Assembly (NCBI GenBank): GCA_020284085.1
Contig: JACEVL010000030.1
Coordinates: 207,001-271,000 of the forward strand
Source of the DNA: Aporrectodea caliginosa
Lineage: Eukaryota > Annelida > Clitellata > Crassiclitellata > Lumbricidae
Direction: 5' to 3'
Length of the DNA stretch: 64,000 nt
A model generated the notes under the pieces. The model worked only from the letters and a program-made list of their open reading frames with translations. It was not told the DNA's origin and made no database searches. The translations under genes were made by a program, and so were the position numbers. Below, piece after piece: positions 1-8,418 of this stretch (position 1 is its first letter; each line of letters starts with the position of its first letter).

Positions 1-773
1 CGGCATACGAAGACGTGACGCAAAGACGCAACGCTCAGACGATTCGCAGAGAATGAAGCGATTGTTCCCAATCCTTCAATCGACGTAAGTTTCGATCGAC
101 AGCGAGCGATTGACGAATCAACATTAATTCAGCGTAGATTCGGAAGCCCGACGTCGAACCCTAGTCGCTAGACTCTTATCGCGTCGAACTTTTCTATACG
201 CACGACTAGCGAAGCGGAGATTCGACCACGCTACTCTCGACGTGATGTTCGCGGCGTGTGCTCGACAACTGCGACCGACGTCTTTCTCCGTGTTGCTGCG
301 TTCTCGGTGTGCGTCTCCCGGTGTGCGTCTTCTGGTGTGCGTCGCTGGCAATGTTCAGATCGCGTTCCTTATATAGGCTGTCTGCTGCAGGCGTTGCAAG
401 GCAATGCAGCGCTGCAGGACGCTGCAAAGTGCTGCAAGAGAATGCAACGCTGCAGTAGCGCTGCAAGGGGCTGCAAGAGAAGCGCTGCGCTGCAAGAGAA
501 GCGCTGCAAGGGGCTGCAAGAGAAGCGCTGCAGGGTGCTGCAAAGTGTGTGAAAAAGACAGAAACCGAGCTATATTTAACTTTCGGACGCCGGTATCGCG
601 TTTGAAGTCGTTGGAGCGACAATTGTTATCCCACGCTTTCCTATCGATCGGCGACACGAGGCGGCGAACTAAGTGGACCGAGCTCGAGGTAGTAGTACAG
701 AAAATCACCGCTACGAAAGCGCCACCGGTCTTTCAATGCAATTAAAGAAATCAAATTTTGTAACTTCGTTACA
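1..773 (-). repeat. 3' LTR of the gag-PR element (truncated by the window start)
   Basis: Near-identical to 5392-6145. In element orientation it starts at 773 with TGTAACGAAG and carries a TATA-like TATATAAGG at about 367-375 (minus strand). The U3 part (about 380-545) is a minisatellite of CTGCAAGAGAAGCG units, which differs in unit number and order between the two LTRs. The terminal CA end of the LTR lies before position 1. Confidence 0.85.
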
Positions 774-795
774 CTGCCCCCAACCTTCTCAACTT
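774..795 (-). other. Polypurine tract next to the 3' LTR
   Basis: Read on the minus strand this is GAGAAGGTTGGGGGCAG immediately before the LTR start TGTAAC. That is the expected place and composition for the plus-strand primer of an LTR retrotransposon, and it fixes the element on the minus strand. Confidence 0.75.
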
Positions 796-1601
796 TTAAA
801 AGCTCTTCTACTGGGCGAAGAGATTTTAAAAGGGACATAGAGAAAGTTTTTATAATGTCAGTAGTACAACAGATTACATCAACAGTTATCATAGCGAAAC
901 GTCAATACAAATAAGGTTAGCACAAAAACAATTCACGAAACTTCCCTCAGAACATACACTAATTCCTATCGAAACTATTAGGCTTTATAGGTCTAAGTAT
1001 CAGGCTTATTCACAAGCATACGTCAAGACCTTCCTATCCTTCAGTCAACACGCAGTTCAATCATTTCCTTCATCATTAACTCGCTCATTCCAAGTGCAAT
1101 GACCAACTCTACTTGTATAGCATTCCTATGATTGTCCATAACTATTGATTCAACAGTTCCTCTATAATAGCACAACTAAGCAATGAATTAACAGGCATCA
1201 CTTAACTACTAGGTACAATCACATATCATCAAGCTTTATCAGCACCCGTTACATTGATCTGTTAGGTTCTGAAATTCTTGTCCATCATAATTCAAATAAA
1301 GACATACAGTTAATGCAAATGTTCTTTCAAGTAATCCTGAAATTGAAAAGGAAGTCGTTCATCACAATCAAACTAAAAACGTAGAACTCTACTAATCTCA
1401 AACCACCCGCCATTACGCGGTGTGTTACTGACTTGAGCTGTCAGCTAATCCAATGACTCTCAAGTAATTGCACAGATCATCACATATAACAGTTTATACA
1501 AGAAAGTCTTTTTTAACAGAAAGGAAAGATATGTCTATCTTCATTTTCATCATAAACAAACAAAACTTTAACCACATATCAGAGGGTTTTGCAAATACTA
1601 A
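796..1601 (-). other. Internal non-coding 3' region of the gag-PR element
   Basis: About 800 bases, AT-rich, between the protease ORF stop and the polypurine tract, with no ORF I can support. A 19-base motif, ACCCGCCATTACGCGGTGT, occurs at 1405-1423 and again at 1604-1622. The second copy holds the last codons and stop of the ORF. The repeat could mark a deletion or duplication scar where pol would be expected, but that is inference. Confidence 0.5.
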
Positions 1602-4301
1602 CTACCCGCCATTACGCGGTGTAAGGGAAGTCGGAGTGGTAGGACCTCCAGCTTCAGCGCATGTTAGATTCGAACCCTTAGTCACCGGCTGCAAAAGACT
1701 AACGGCTGGCGAGTCAACCAGAACTAAACTATCTGGGGATGAATCGCTTTTACTCATCCTGTAAGCATGGAAAATAAAACAACACATTAGCCATCCTACT
1801 ATTAAATTCTTATTGAAGGTGCGGCGTAAGTTATTTGTTCTCCTCGGCATCCATGATCCAGAATGTCGCGGTTTCATAGCAACTGAAGTGTGAGATCGAG
1901 ACCCATGTCTCTCGATCACAGAAGACGTGGCCCGACCACTGTTTATTTTCTTTCGCCTCGGGGAACTGGGGCGAATCGCGTGAGTCGGATCCGGCTCGGA
2001 GAAATCGTCGTCACTCATTTCCTTCGCAGCAAGAGCACCTGGCGCGTCGATCATTGGTTGATCCTCAGCTATCGGTCGGCAGATGTCGTGTTGCTTCCAC
2101 GGTCTGGTAATATGTCGGCAGGCGGCCGCTGTAGACGCTCGTTGAAGAAGGAGACGACGACCCTGTATCAGGAGAGAGTTTGTCCCGAAATCCCACACAA
2201 TGGGGTGACTCTCTAGCCAATTCATTCCGAGAATCAGCTCGTTCACCTGGGCAGTGACCAAGCAAGGCTCGTCAAACACAAAGTCTCCAGCTCGGCATCG
2301 CAATACTGTCTCGCCTAGCACTCGAATATCGGTTCCGTTGGCAGCGTTCAGCAGTTGCTCGGACGCAGTCATATCGCCAGGTTTCACCATGGAGGCCGGG
2401 ACTAGGGAGAGTTGGCTACCCGAGTCGATGAGTGCGAAGGCGGGTTTCCCATATAGCTGTATCGGTAAATAGGCGTTCTTGCTGCCTCGAATATGATTAG
2501 AGGTAGCGCCAGCCGTGTGATCTGTCGTTGCCGGAGTTTCTTCACTCGCTTGTTGACGCAGCGGGCAAAATCGAGCTATATGGTCGAGAGCCTGACATTC
2601 GAAGCATCGCCGAGGCCCACGCCGATTATTATCGACCCATCGGGTATCCGGTCTCGGTCTCAGCCAGTTTCCAGTCCTTCCCCGTTGTACCGTTCCGAAA
2701 GAATTCGTCGGCGCTTGCGTTGCGTGACTCGAAGACGATACTAGTTGCGACAAGACTTTGTCCATTTGATCGAAGCGTCGCGTCATAACGTCCATCATCG
2801 AATCGATTTCTTTCACAGTCTTAACCCGGCCGTAACGTCGTTCGCTAAGTCCATCGGTATCAGTTTCTGCCTTGCGATAACTGTCTAGTCTCATGGCCAC
2901 CTTGTACGCTTCGTCCAAGGAACGAGGTTCGCGTTCCCGAATTTTCAAAGCCAGGCTTTTGTCGGATAAGGCGTCGACGAAAGCGCGGATGGCGATAGTT
3001 TCGCTGTGGACCGTTGTAGCTCCGGGGTACGCGAGAGTCATCAGCCGACGGATATCTTGCACCAGTGTATTGAGTTCTTCCCCGTCTCGTTGTTTTCTGG
3101 TACTCAGCTGCGTCTGGTACAGAGCAGCCTGGTCAGCGCTACCGTATCTGGCGCGTAATCGTTGAACCAGGTCGGACCAGGTCGTGATATTCTCGGCGTC
3201 GGATTCCCACAAAAGTTGACTCGCAGGCTCGACAAGCGCGCACATAAGTTGATTTAAGCGTTCTTCATCAGTCCATTCATTGTTTTTAGCGCAAATGGAA
3301 AACTTACGCAAAAACACTTCGACTTCGGTTCTTCCGCTGTAGCTTCCCAGCTTAATCCATTGTCTTGGCTTACTAGACTGGCTTGTCGATGAAGCAGAGT
3401 TTCCGGCATCTCCCTTCGTAGTTGAGATTGATTTCTTCTCCTCAATCGCAGTCTCAGTCTCAGCTTTCATGGAAACGATGACGTCTCCTGACGTCTGAGT
3501 GGCAACGGAAGTCATCGGTGTGACTGACAACTTCTCATTCGTAGCTGTAGGTTGCCATATCGATTCTGCTTTCAGGTCATCAGGTCTTGGCCTTCGGTCG
3601 AGATCACGTCGGTTTCCCTCGGTAGCCAATGGCGGCGGTCGAGTAGGAAGCGTAGAGTAGGTAGCATCGCGACTCTGACCAAACGTTTGAGCACCAAAGC
3701 CATCACATCGTCGCATGGCTTCGTTTCGTCTTGTCCATTCACCAAAGCCATCAGCGAAGTTTTCTCCGAAGGCTCCAGGCAGAGAGACTGGAACAGGCAT
3801 CAACCAGGCTGTCGACAAGGCAGGTTGGTTGTAGGCTAGGCCAGGATCGTACATCGAGAAAGGCGGAAGTACGCTTGGTCGTGCAGAAGCGGTATTCGAG
3901 ACGATAGGAGCGAAGACAGGCATCGGCCGATAAGGCATGGTCGTCGCAAGACTTATCGATGCGTGAGGCGTAGACTCGTCTCGGCTTCGTGTGGCTCGCT
4001 CGTTAGCCATATCCCGTCGATCAGCTCCTAGTTGTTGGTCTCGATCAGCCAGGCGATGAGAAGCGCGGGGCTCAGAGAGTGAGCGCACCGTGGTCGTGAT
4101 GGGTGGTCGAGTGCCAAAGACAAGATTAGAGAGACCATCCCCCTCCCGTGAGTTAAAGACTTGGGTAGGACGACTAATTTCTCTATTAGTAAGCCCCAAT
4201 TTTGCATACTCCAAGTTGTGATACGACTGAAAGCTACTTGGTTCTAGTCTAGCGCTAGCAGGAGCATCTTCTAAAACTTCATCTATCTCTATGCTATCCA
4301 A
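1602..4301 (-). CDS. Gag-protease polyprotein of a Gypsy-like retrotransposon
   Basis: 899 residues as listed. The frame stays open upstream to 4421. The codon at 4301 is TTG, and the first in-frame ATG is about 100 residues in, so the ORF is probably entered by a -1 shift from the upstream ORF (4379-5167), with which it overlaps for about 40 bases. Order of domains: a proline- and serine-rich N-terminal third, a retrotransposon Gag capsid region (about 315-500, from KLGSYSGR to MRLDSYRKAE), a CX2CX4HX4C zinc knuckle (CFECQALDHIARFC, about 580) and an aspartic protease with the catalytic DSGSQLSLVP (about 640) and the ILGMNWL flap-side motif. The C-terminal tail is low in known motifs and has a hydrophobic patch (GWLMCCFIFHAY). 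RT, RNase H and integrase are absent. The ORF is intact over 2.7 kb, which suggests a recent insertion. Confidence 0.85.
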   Translation of the reverse strand: MDSIEIDEVLEDAPASARLEPSSFQSYHNLEYAKLGLTNREISRPTQVFNSREGDGLSNLVFGTRPPITTTVRSLSEPRASHRLADRDQQLGADRRDMANERATRSRDESTPHASISLATTMPYRPMPVFAPIVSNTASARPSVLPPFSMYDPGLAYNQPALSTAWLMPVPVSLPGAFGENFADGFGEWTRRNEAMRRCDGFGAQTFGQSRDATYSTLPTRPPPLATEGNRRDLDRRPRPDDLKAESIWQPTATNEKLSVTPMTSVATQTSGDVIVSMKAETETAIEEKKSISTTKGDAGNSASSTSQSSKPRQWIKLGSYSGRTEVEVFLRKFSICAKNNEWTDEERLNQLMCALVEPASQLLWESDAENITTWSDLVQRLRARYGSADQAALYQTQLSTRKQRDGEELNTLVQDIRRLMTLAYPGATTVHSETIAIRAFVDALSDKSLALKIREREPRSLDEAYKVAMRLDSYRKAETDTDGLSERRYGRVKTVKEIDSMMDVMTRRFDQMDKVLSQLVSSSSHATQAPTNSFGTVQRGRTGNWLRPRPDTRWVDNNRRGPRRCFECQALDHIARFCPLRQQASEETPATTDHTAGATSNHIRGSKNAYLPIQLYGKPAFALIDSGSQLSLVPASMVKPGDMTASEQLLNAANGTDIRVLGETVLRCRAGDFVFDEPCLVTAQVNELILGMNWLESHPIVWDFGTNSLLIQGRRLLLQRASTAAACRHITRPWKQHDICRPIAEDQPMIDAPGALAAKEMSDDDFSEPDPTHAIRPSSPRRKKINSGRATSSVIERHGSRSHTSVAMKPRHSGSWMPRRTNNLRRTFNKNLIVGWLMCCFIFHAYRMSKSDSSPDSLVLVDSPAVSLLQPVTKGSNLTCAEAGGPTTPTSLTPRNGG

Positions 4302-4378
4302 ATATGATGGACCTTTGGCGTTTCCTAAATTCCTAATTTCCAGGTCAACCTCGTCATCACCTACTCCTCGGGATACTC

Positions 4379-5167
4379 TTAACCTTGCCGGAACCGGATA
4401 TTCCTGGACCGGAAGTGACCCTTACCGGAAGTGAGTGCCATTACCCCACTTCTGGTACCAATTGTGGCGCCCGCCCCCGCGTCGACAGACGTCGCCACGG
4501 TCTTCGCTATCGCCAAGGGCGGTTCGCTTCGCTGTAGGGCTGTAGGCGAGTTCCGAGGTGGTAAACCTGCATCCCTGCCAGAGTTCAAATCCCGGCCCAC
4601 ATCGTGTGGCCAATTCCATCGATTATCGCTCTCACGGTAACATACACGAGGCTTGTGTAAGAGACGAGCACTGCGTCTCAACATACCAGGATCTTCATCT
4701 ACATTTACCAGGCCATGGCGCGAATGGAAGGTCGCGGCTACCGGATGGGCAGCAACCGCAGCTCCTACGCTGCAATCAGGGTTCGAATCCTGCCCCACAG
4801 CGAATTCTGGTGTTGGCGATGTTTCTAATCTCTCCAAACGGGTCATTACTTCACCTACTTGTGATTGTAAGCTCAACTGAAAGGCACCTACTTGCGATTG
4901 CATTGAACCTACTTGCGATTGCATTGAACCTACTTGCGATTGCATTGAACCTACATGGGATTGCACATCTGACCTTAAAGAGCCTACCTGTGATTGTATG
5001 GAACCCACTTGTGACTGTATATTAGACTGCAGGGCATCTAACCGTTCGAACATTAAGTCCATGACCGAACCTGCCCTAGATCCTACGGACGCTAGCGAAG
5101 CTCTATCTTCTTCGTCCTCACGATGGCGCTCCCTAAGTGTAGGCGACTGAGAAAGACTACGACTCAT
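4379..5167 (-). CDS. Upstream gag ORF with coiled-coil heptad-like repeats
   Basis: 262 residues beginning with a true ATG (MSRSLSQSPT) just inside the 5' LTR. Residues about 40-110 hold six to seven copies of SMQSQVG-type repeats, likely an oligomerising coiled coil. They are encoded by a tandem 21-base repeat near 4885-4950. The rest is hydrophilic and ends in an RRSARLLHKPR basic patch. The downstream gag-PR ORF is in the -1 frame relative to this one and overlaps it at 4379-4421. I see no classical X-XXY-YYZ slippery heptamer in the overlap, so the join could be a programmed shift, a splice or a disabling mutation. No close family is recognised. Confidence 0.6.
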   Translation of the reverse strand: MSRSLSQSPTLRERHREDEEDRASLASVGSRAGSVMDLMFERLDALQSNIQSQVGSIQSQVGSLRSDVQSHVGSMQSQVGSMQSQVGSMQSQVGAFQLSLQSQVGEVMTRLERLETSPTPEFAVGQDSNPDCSVGAAVAAHPVAATFHSRHGLVNVDEDPGMLRRSARLLHKPRVCYRESDNRWNWPHDVGRDLNSGRDAGLPPRNSPTALQRSEPPLAIAKTVATSVDAGAGATIGTRSGVMALTSGKGHFRSRNIRFRQG

Positions 5168-5391
5168 GTTTCTAAGTTATTTCAGATTTATTACCAATGC
5201 AAAATCAGAGCAATTTCTATTCAATACACAATAATCAATTATCAGCCTTAGCACAACTTGGAGTAAAATAATCATCAACAGAATTATCAAACTCAGAAAT
5301 TAAAGTATTTCCCCAATGAATTTTGGCTAAGTGATTTACCTCTATACGGACAAGGTTCGAAGCAAGAGACGACTTCACACACTCGGTCTCG
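5168..5391 (-). other. 5' leader of the gag-PR element
   Basis: AT-rich, with no convincing ORF. A primer-binding site should lie next to the LTR, but I could not match one. The LTR and leader boundary is therefore approximate. Confidence 0.4.
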
Positions 5392-6145
5392 GCATACGAA
5401 GACGTGACGCAAAGACGCAACGCTCAGACGATTCGCAGAGAATGAAGCGATTGTTCCCAATCCTTCAATCGACGTAAGTTTCGATCGACAGCGAGCGATT
5501 GACGAATCAACATTAATTCAGCGTAGATTCGGAAGCCCGACGTCGAACCCTAGTCGCTAGACTCTTATCGCGTCGAACTTTTCTATACGCACGACTAGCG
5601 AAGCGGAGATTCGACCACGCTACTCTCGACGTGATGTTCGCGGCGTGTGCTCGACAACTGCGACCGACGTCTTTCTCCGTGTTGCTGCGTTCTCGGTGTG
5701 CGTCTCCCGGTGTGCGTCTGGCGGTGTGCGTCGCGTGGCTTAATAGGCTGTCTGATCGCGTTCCTTATATAGGCTGTCAGCGCTGCAGGCGTTGCAAGGC
5801 AATGCAGAATGCAACGCTGCAATAGCGCTGCAAGAGGCTGCAAGAGAAGCGCTGCAAGGGGCTGCAAGAGAAGCGCTGCAGGGGGCTGCAAGAGAAGCGC
5901 TGCAGGGTGCTGCAAAGTGTGTGAAAAAGACAGAAACCGAGCTATATTTAACTTTCGGACGCCGGTATCGCGTTTGAAGTCGTTGGAGCGACAATTGTTA
6001 TCCCACGCTTTCCTATCGATCGGCGACACGAGGCGGCGAACTAAGTGGACCGAGCTCGAGGTAGTAGTACAGAAAATCACCGCTACGAAAGCGCCACCGG
6101 TCTTTCAATGCAATTAAAGAAATCAAATTTTGTAACTTCGTTACA
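5392..6145 (-). repeat. 5' LTR of the gag-PR element
   Basis: Direct repeat of 1-773, ending (in + coordinates) with TGTAACTTCGTTACA at 6131-6145. Compared with the other LTR it has a short insertion near 5725-5755 around the TATA-like motif and fewer or rearranged CTGCAAGAGAAGCG units (5815-5925). The start coordinate is where the similarity visible in this window begins. The true boundary may lie slightly to the left. Confidence 0.8.
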
Positions 6146-6206
6146 TCATTGAAATTGATTGCGGTTTTGACATTCAGAACCATTAAACGAAGATATTGGT
6201 GCTATA

Positions 6207-6512
6207 GTGAGACTGGTGAAATATGGTGAAATCAGATTGCTAATCGCCTTTCTTCCTTGGTCAGAACTCAAAGATTTTCCAACCCAGATGGAGAAACATC
6301 CTGACGTTAGCTGCATTCAAGAAACCTGGAGAGGAAGTAGCTCAAGGTCTAGTTATACTGGAGATTGCGACGCTTGTAAGGTGCCGGAAACCGTCCTACA
6401 TTTCCTGAGTCAGTGCTCTAACCAGGCGACCATGCAAAAGAGAATCCAAAATGAATATTGTCGCCAAAATTTTATCTACGGCTTTCGAACAAATTTTACA
6501 CATCCGAACTGA
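6207..6512 (+). pseudogene. Chimeric LINE remnant: endonuclease motif joined to a C-terminal zinc knuckle
   Basis: An open frame of 101 residues contains HPDVSCIQETW, the conserved active-site strand of LINE APE-type endonucleases. About 15 residues later comes CDACKVPETVLHFLSQC, the CX2C..HX4C knuckle found at the C-terminus of I/Jockey-like LINE ORF2. The whole reverse transcriptase between them is missing. This is an internally deleted LINE relic directly next to the LTR end, not a gene. Confidence 0.6.
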
Positions 6513-6945
6513 TAGACATAAATGTGGCTTGGTGCTTGACTGAATTTGTAAACCACAAGTAATTCGGATGGCTTTTGTGAAGCGTTGAATTGCCTTACAA
6601 TAGACACCTCTAAATACACGCGTAATTCCTCTACAATAGTCGTCAGTCGCTTCAGAAATTGGATTGCAAACACATAATGTCGGTGTGTGGGCGCTGAAGA
6701 AATTTCGAAATTAAGATTACGATACGCGTAGGACAAAAACTTTGGAATCATGTGGCGCCAGTCCAAAGTCCGAACACAGGCGGAGAAAAGTGTTTTCTAG
6801 AGTTGCTAATACATGTAGTTTTGCTAACGACGTTGTTTCATAATGAGGATGATGACCATCGCCCTCCTACTTAATCCAGGCTTTGGACTGGCAACAGCCA
6901 AACACGAATCATACTGTTGCGATACAGGTTTGTTAAAACGCTTTT
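6513..6945. other. No gene; degraded dispersed repeat
   Basis: No ORF or RNA gene is supported. Short pieces resemble the 5' part of dispersed repeat family R (for example GATTACGATACGCG-like text near 6713), and 6840-6900 carries a 'pair of catalogue' motif seen at other loci (CCAGGCTTTGGACTGGCA). Confidence 0.4.
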
Positions 6946-7570
6946 GTGCGCTGTAGAAATTACGAGATTACTATACATAGTATGCACGCAGGAAAAAGGT
7001 TGGTCCCACGCATCACAAATACCTTACATCCAATACAATACAAATACAATACAATCCAACCAAACGACCTGACAAGAACCTTGAAACGAATAATAGTATT
7101 GTATGGACACTGTTTAAATAAAGTTTCTACGAATATTATTAGTTTGATAATCTAGATTCTTGTTCAGAAACGAAGGCGTCGTTAGAGAAATATAACAGCT
7201 TTCCTAGAACGGTGAGAATAGTTCAGGAAAACTTCAGTCGACGTCAATGGCCTTTGATTACCCAAGATGTCGCCAAACTCATAACAGTATAATGCAATAC
7301 GTTTAAAATTAGACACCTTTTATAGTGGGCTTTATGCTACAATATAGGATTGTCTGTAGCGTTGATTAGTCAGATTCAGATAAATTACAAGTTTTAATCT
7401 ACGTCAACGGTGTTTGTTGTAAAATTTCTTGAAACTTTTGTAAACCAATCAGTGTTCGAACTTCGAATAATTATCATCCAAATAGGCCTAAACCTATAGC
7501 TGTGTCAATTTGCGTCACCCTCTTCTTTTAACCAGGTTCGGGACTGGCACCATATTGCAATGAAAGTGGC
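6946..7570 (+). repeat. Dispersed repeat family R, copy 1
   Basis: Shares long stretches with 34250-34850, 48610-49020 and 49250-49830. In order these are: GAAATTACGAGATTAC, cytosine-rich CCCACGCATCACAAATACC, TTTCTACGAATATTATTAG, GAAGGCGTCGTTA, CGGTGAGAATAGTTCA, GTCGACGTCAATGGCCTTTG, TTAGACACCTTTTATAG, a small stem-loop near 7321-7345, and a second GTCAACGG..TTTG motif. No protein is encoded. The nature of the family is unknown: it has a SINE-like size but no A/B boxes that I can see. Confidence 0.65.
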
Positions 7571-7734
7571 AGTGTATAGGTTCAGTGACAGCGCTCATCT
7601 TCGCTTGCTGGGTTCTGGGTCTAACGAAACAAATCACGATCAATAGAGCTGCACTGACGGTTAACATAGCAATGTAATTTAATACAATTATTGTATTTCA
7701 TATTGCCCTCCTTCCAAAGTTCGGGAGCGCATAC

Positions 7735-7872
7735 GATCGTATGACATAACATCAATGTCTCAGAGCAAATGTGGGTGATAGACTTGCTCAAGGTCACACA
7801 GAGTACCTGCCTCTAAACCCTATACTCCCCGCTTTACATACCTAGCGCTCTAACCAATCGGGCACCGTGCCA
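7735..7872 (-). repeat. tRNA-derived SINE, family B-like
   Basis: Read on the minus strand it begins GGCACGGTGCCCGATTGGTT and continues AGAGCGCTAGG, a pol III A-box-like start shared with the other B copies. The B-box region is decayed (GGGTTTAGAGG). It then continues with the body motif TGACCTTGAGCAAGTC. Confidence 0.6.
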
Positions 7873-8360
7873 AACTCGCAGTGCTAGCAGTAGTAGCAAT
7901 TGTTGTTATAACATTTCTCTGTGTTTGATGACCTTACAAAGCTTACACAAATTCGTTCATCGATTCAGTTGTCCACTCGTTCATTCTTTCATGCGATCTT
8001 ATATGAAAATGGATCGAATCAACAAAGTCTCTTTTGAGGCACCACAGGCGGACCCAGTTGGTGTCTAATGGATGGTAATGATAACAAAACTTCACCTAAA
8101 TGTTGGATCCTGAGTTTATCGACATCCTATGGCAACAAAGACGGTCGACGTCGACAGAAATTCTTTTGAACAGTTCTCACCTTTGTTATAGTTTAACACA
8201 GCTATCAGTTTAGGGCTATTTGGATGACAATTATTTGGCAACGTTAAACACAGTGGTGTTATAAAGTAGTTAACGAGCCTAAAAGCGGTGTGTCATTATT
8301 TGACACAATATTCTTAAACAGTAGTTAACACATCTAAAAGCGGTGTCTAACTAATTTCAG

Positions 8361-8418
8361 GAAAGATGGCTGCCTACGAGAATGGAGCGAAGGATACGTT
8401 CACCGGAATCATCGACAT
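8361..8418 (+). pseudogene. Orphan fragment of the adenosine-receptor-like exon (ECL2)
   Basis: After an acceptor-like CTAATTTCAG the sequence GAAAGATGGCTGCCTACGAG matches the start of the receptor exon at 21005 for about 58 bases, then diverges before TM5. The codon TGT of the main copy, the extracellular-loop cysteine, is GAT here (AAG-GAT-ACG). A stop follows within about 30 codons. It is a truncated duplicate that cannot make a receptor. Confidence 0.75.

Larger units (their letters stand above)
1..6145 (-). mobile_element. Ty3/Gypsy-like LTR retrotransposon, gag-protease only, left end cut by window
   Basis: Two long direct repeats (1-773 and about 5392-6145) bracket two minus-strand gag ORFs. 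Orientation is set by the coding strand and by a purine tract (minus strand) touching the LTR at 774. The LTR begins TGTAACGAAG in element orientation and its first 15 bases form the palindrome TGTAAC-GAA-GTTACA. Gag, a CCHC knuckle and an aspartic protease motif are present. No reverse transcriptase, RNase H or integrase ORF lies between the LTRs, so the copy would depend on proteins supplied by another element. The primer-binding site could not be identified, so the inner LTR edge near 5392 is uncertain. The target-site duplication cannot be checked because the left end is outside the window. Confidence 0.85.

Noticed and set aside
4422..4619. 65-codon ORF within the upstream gag region
   Set aside because: Shadow of the 262-codon ORF in another frame. 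No independent evidence.
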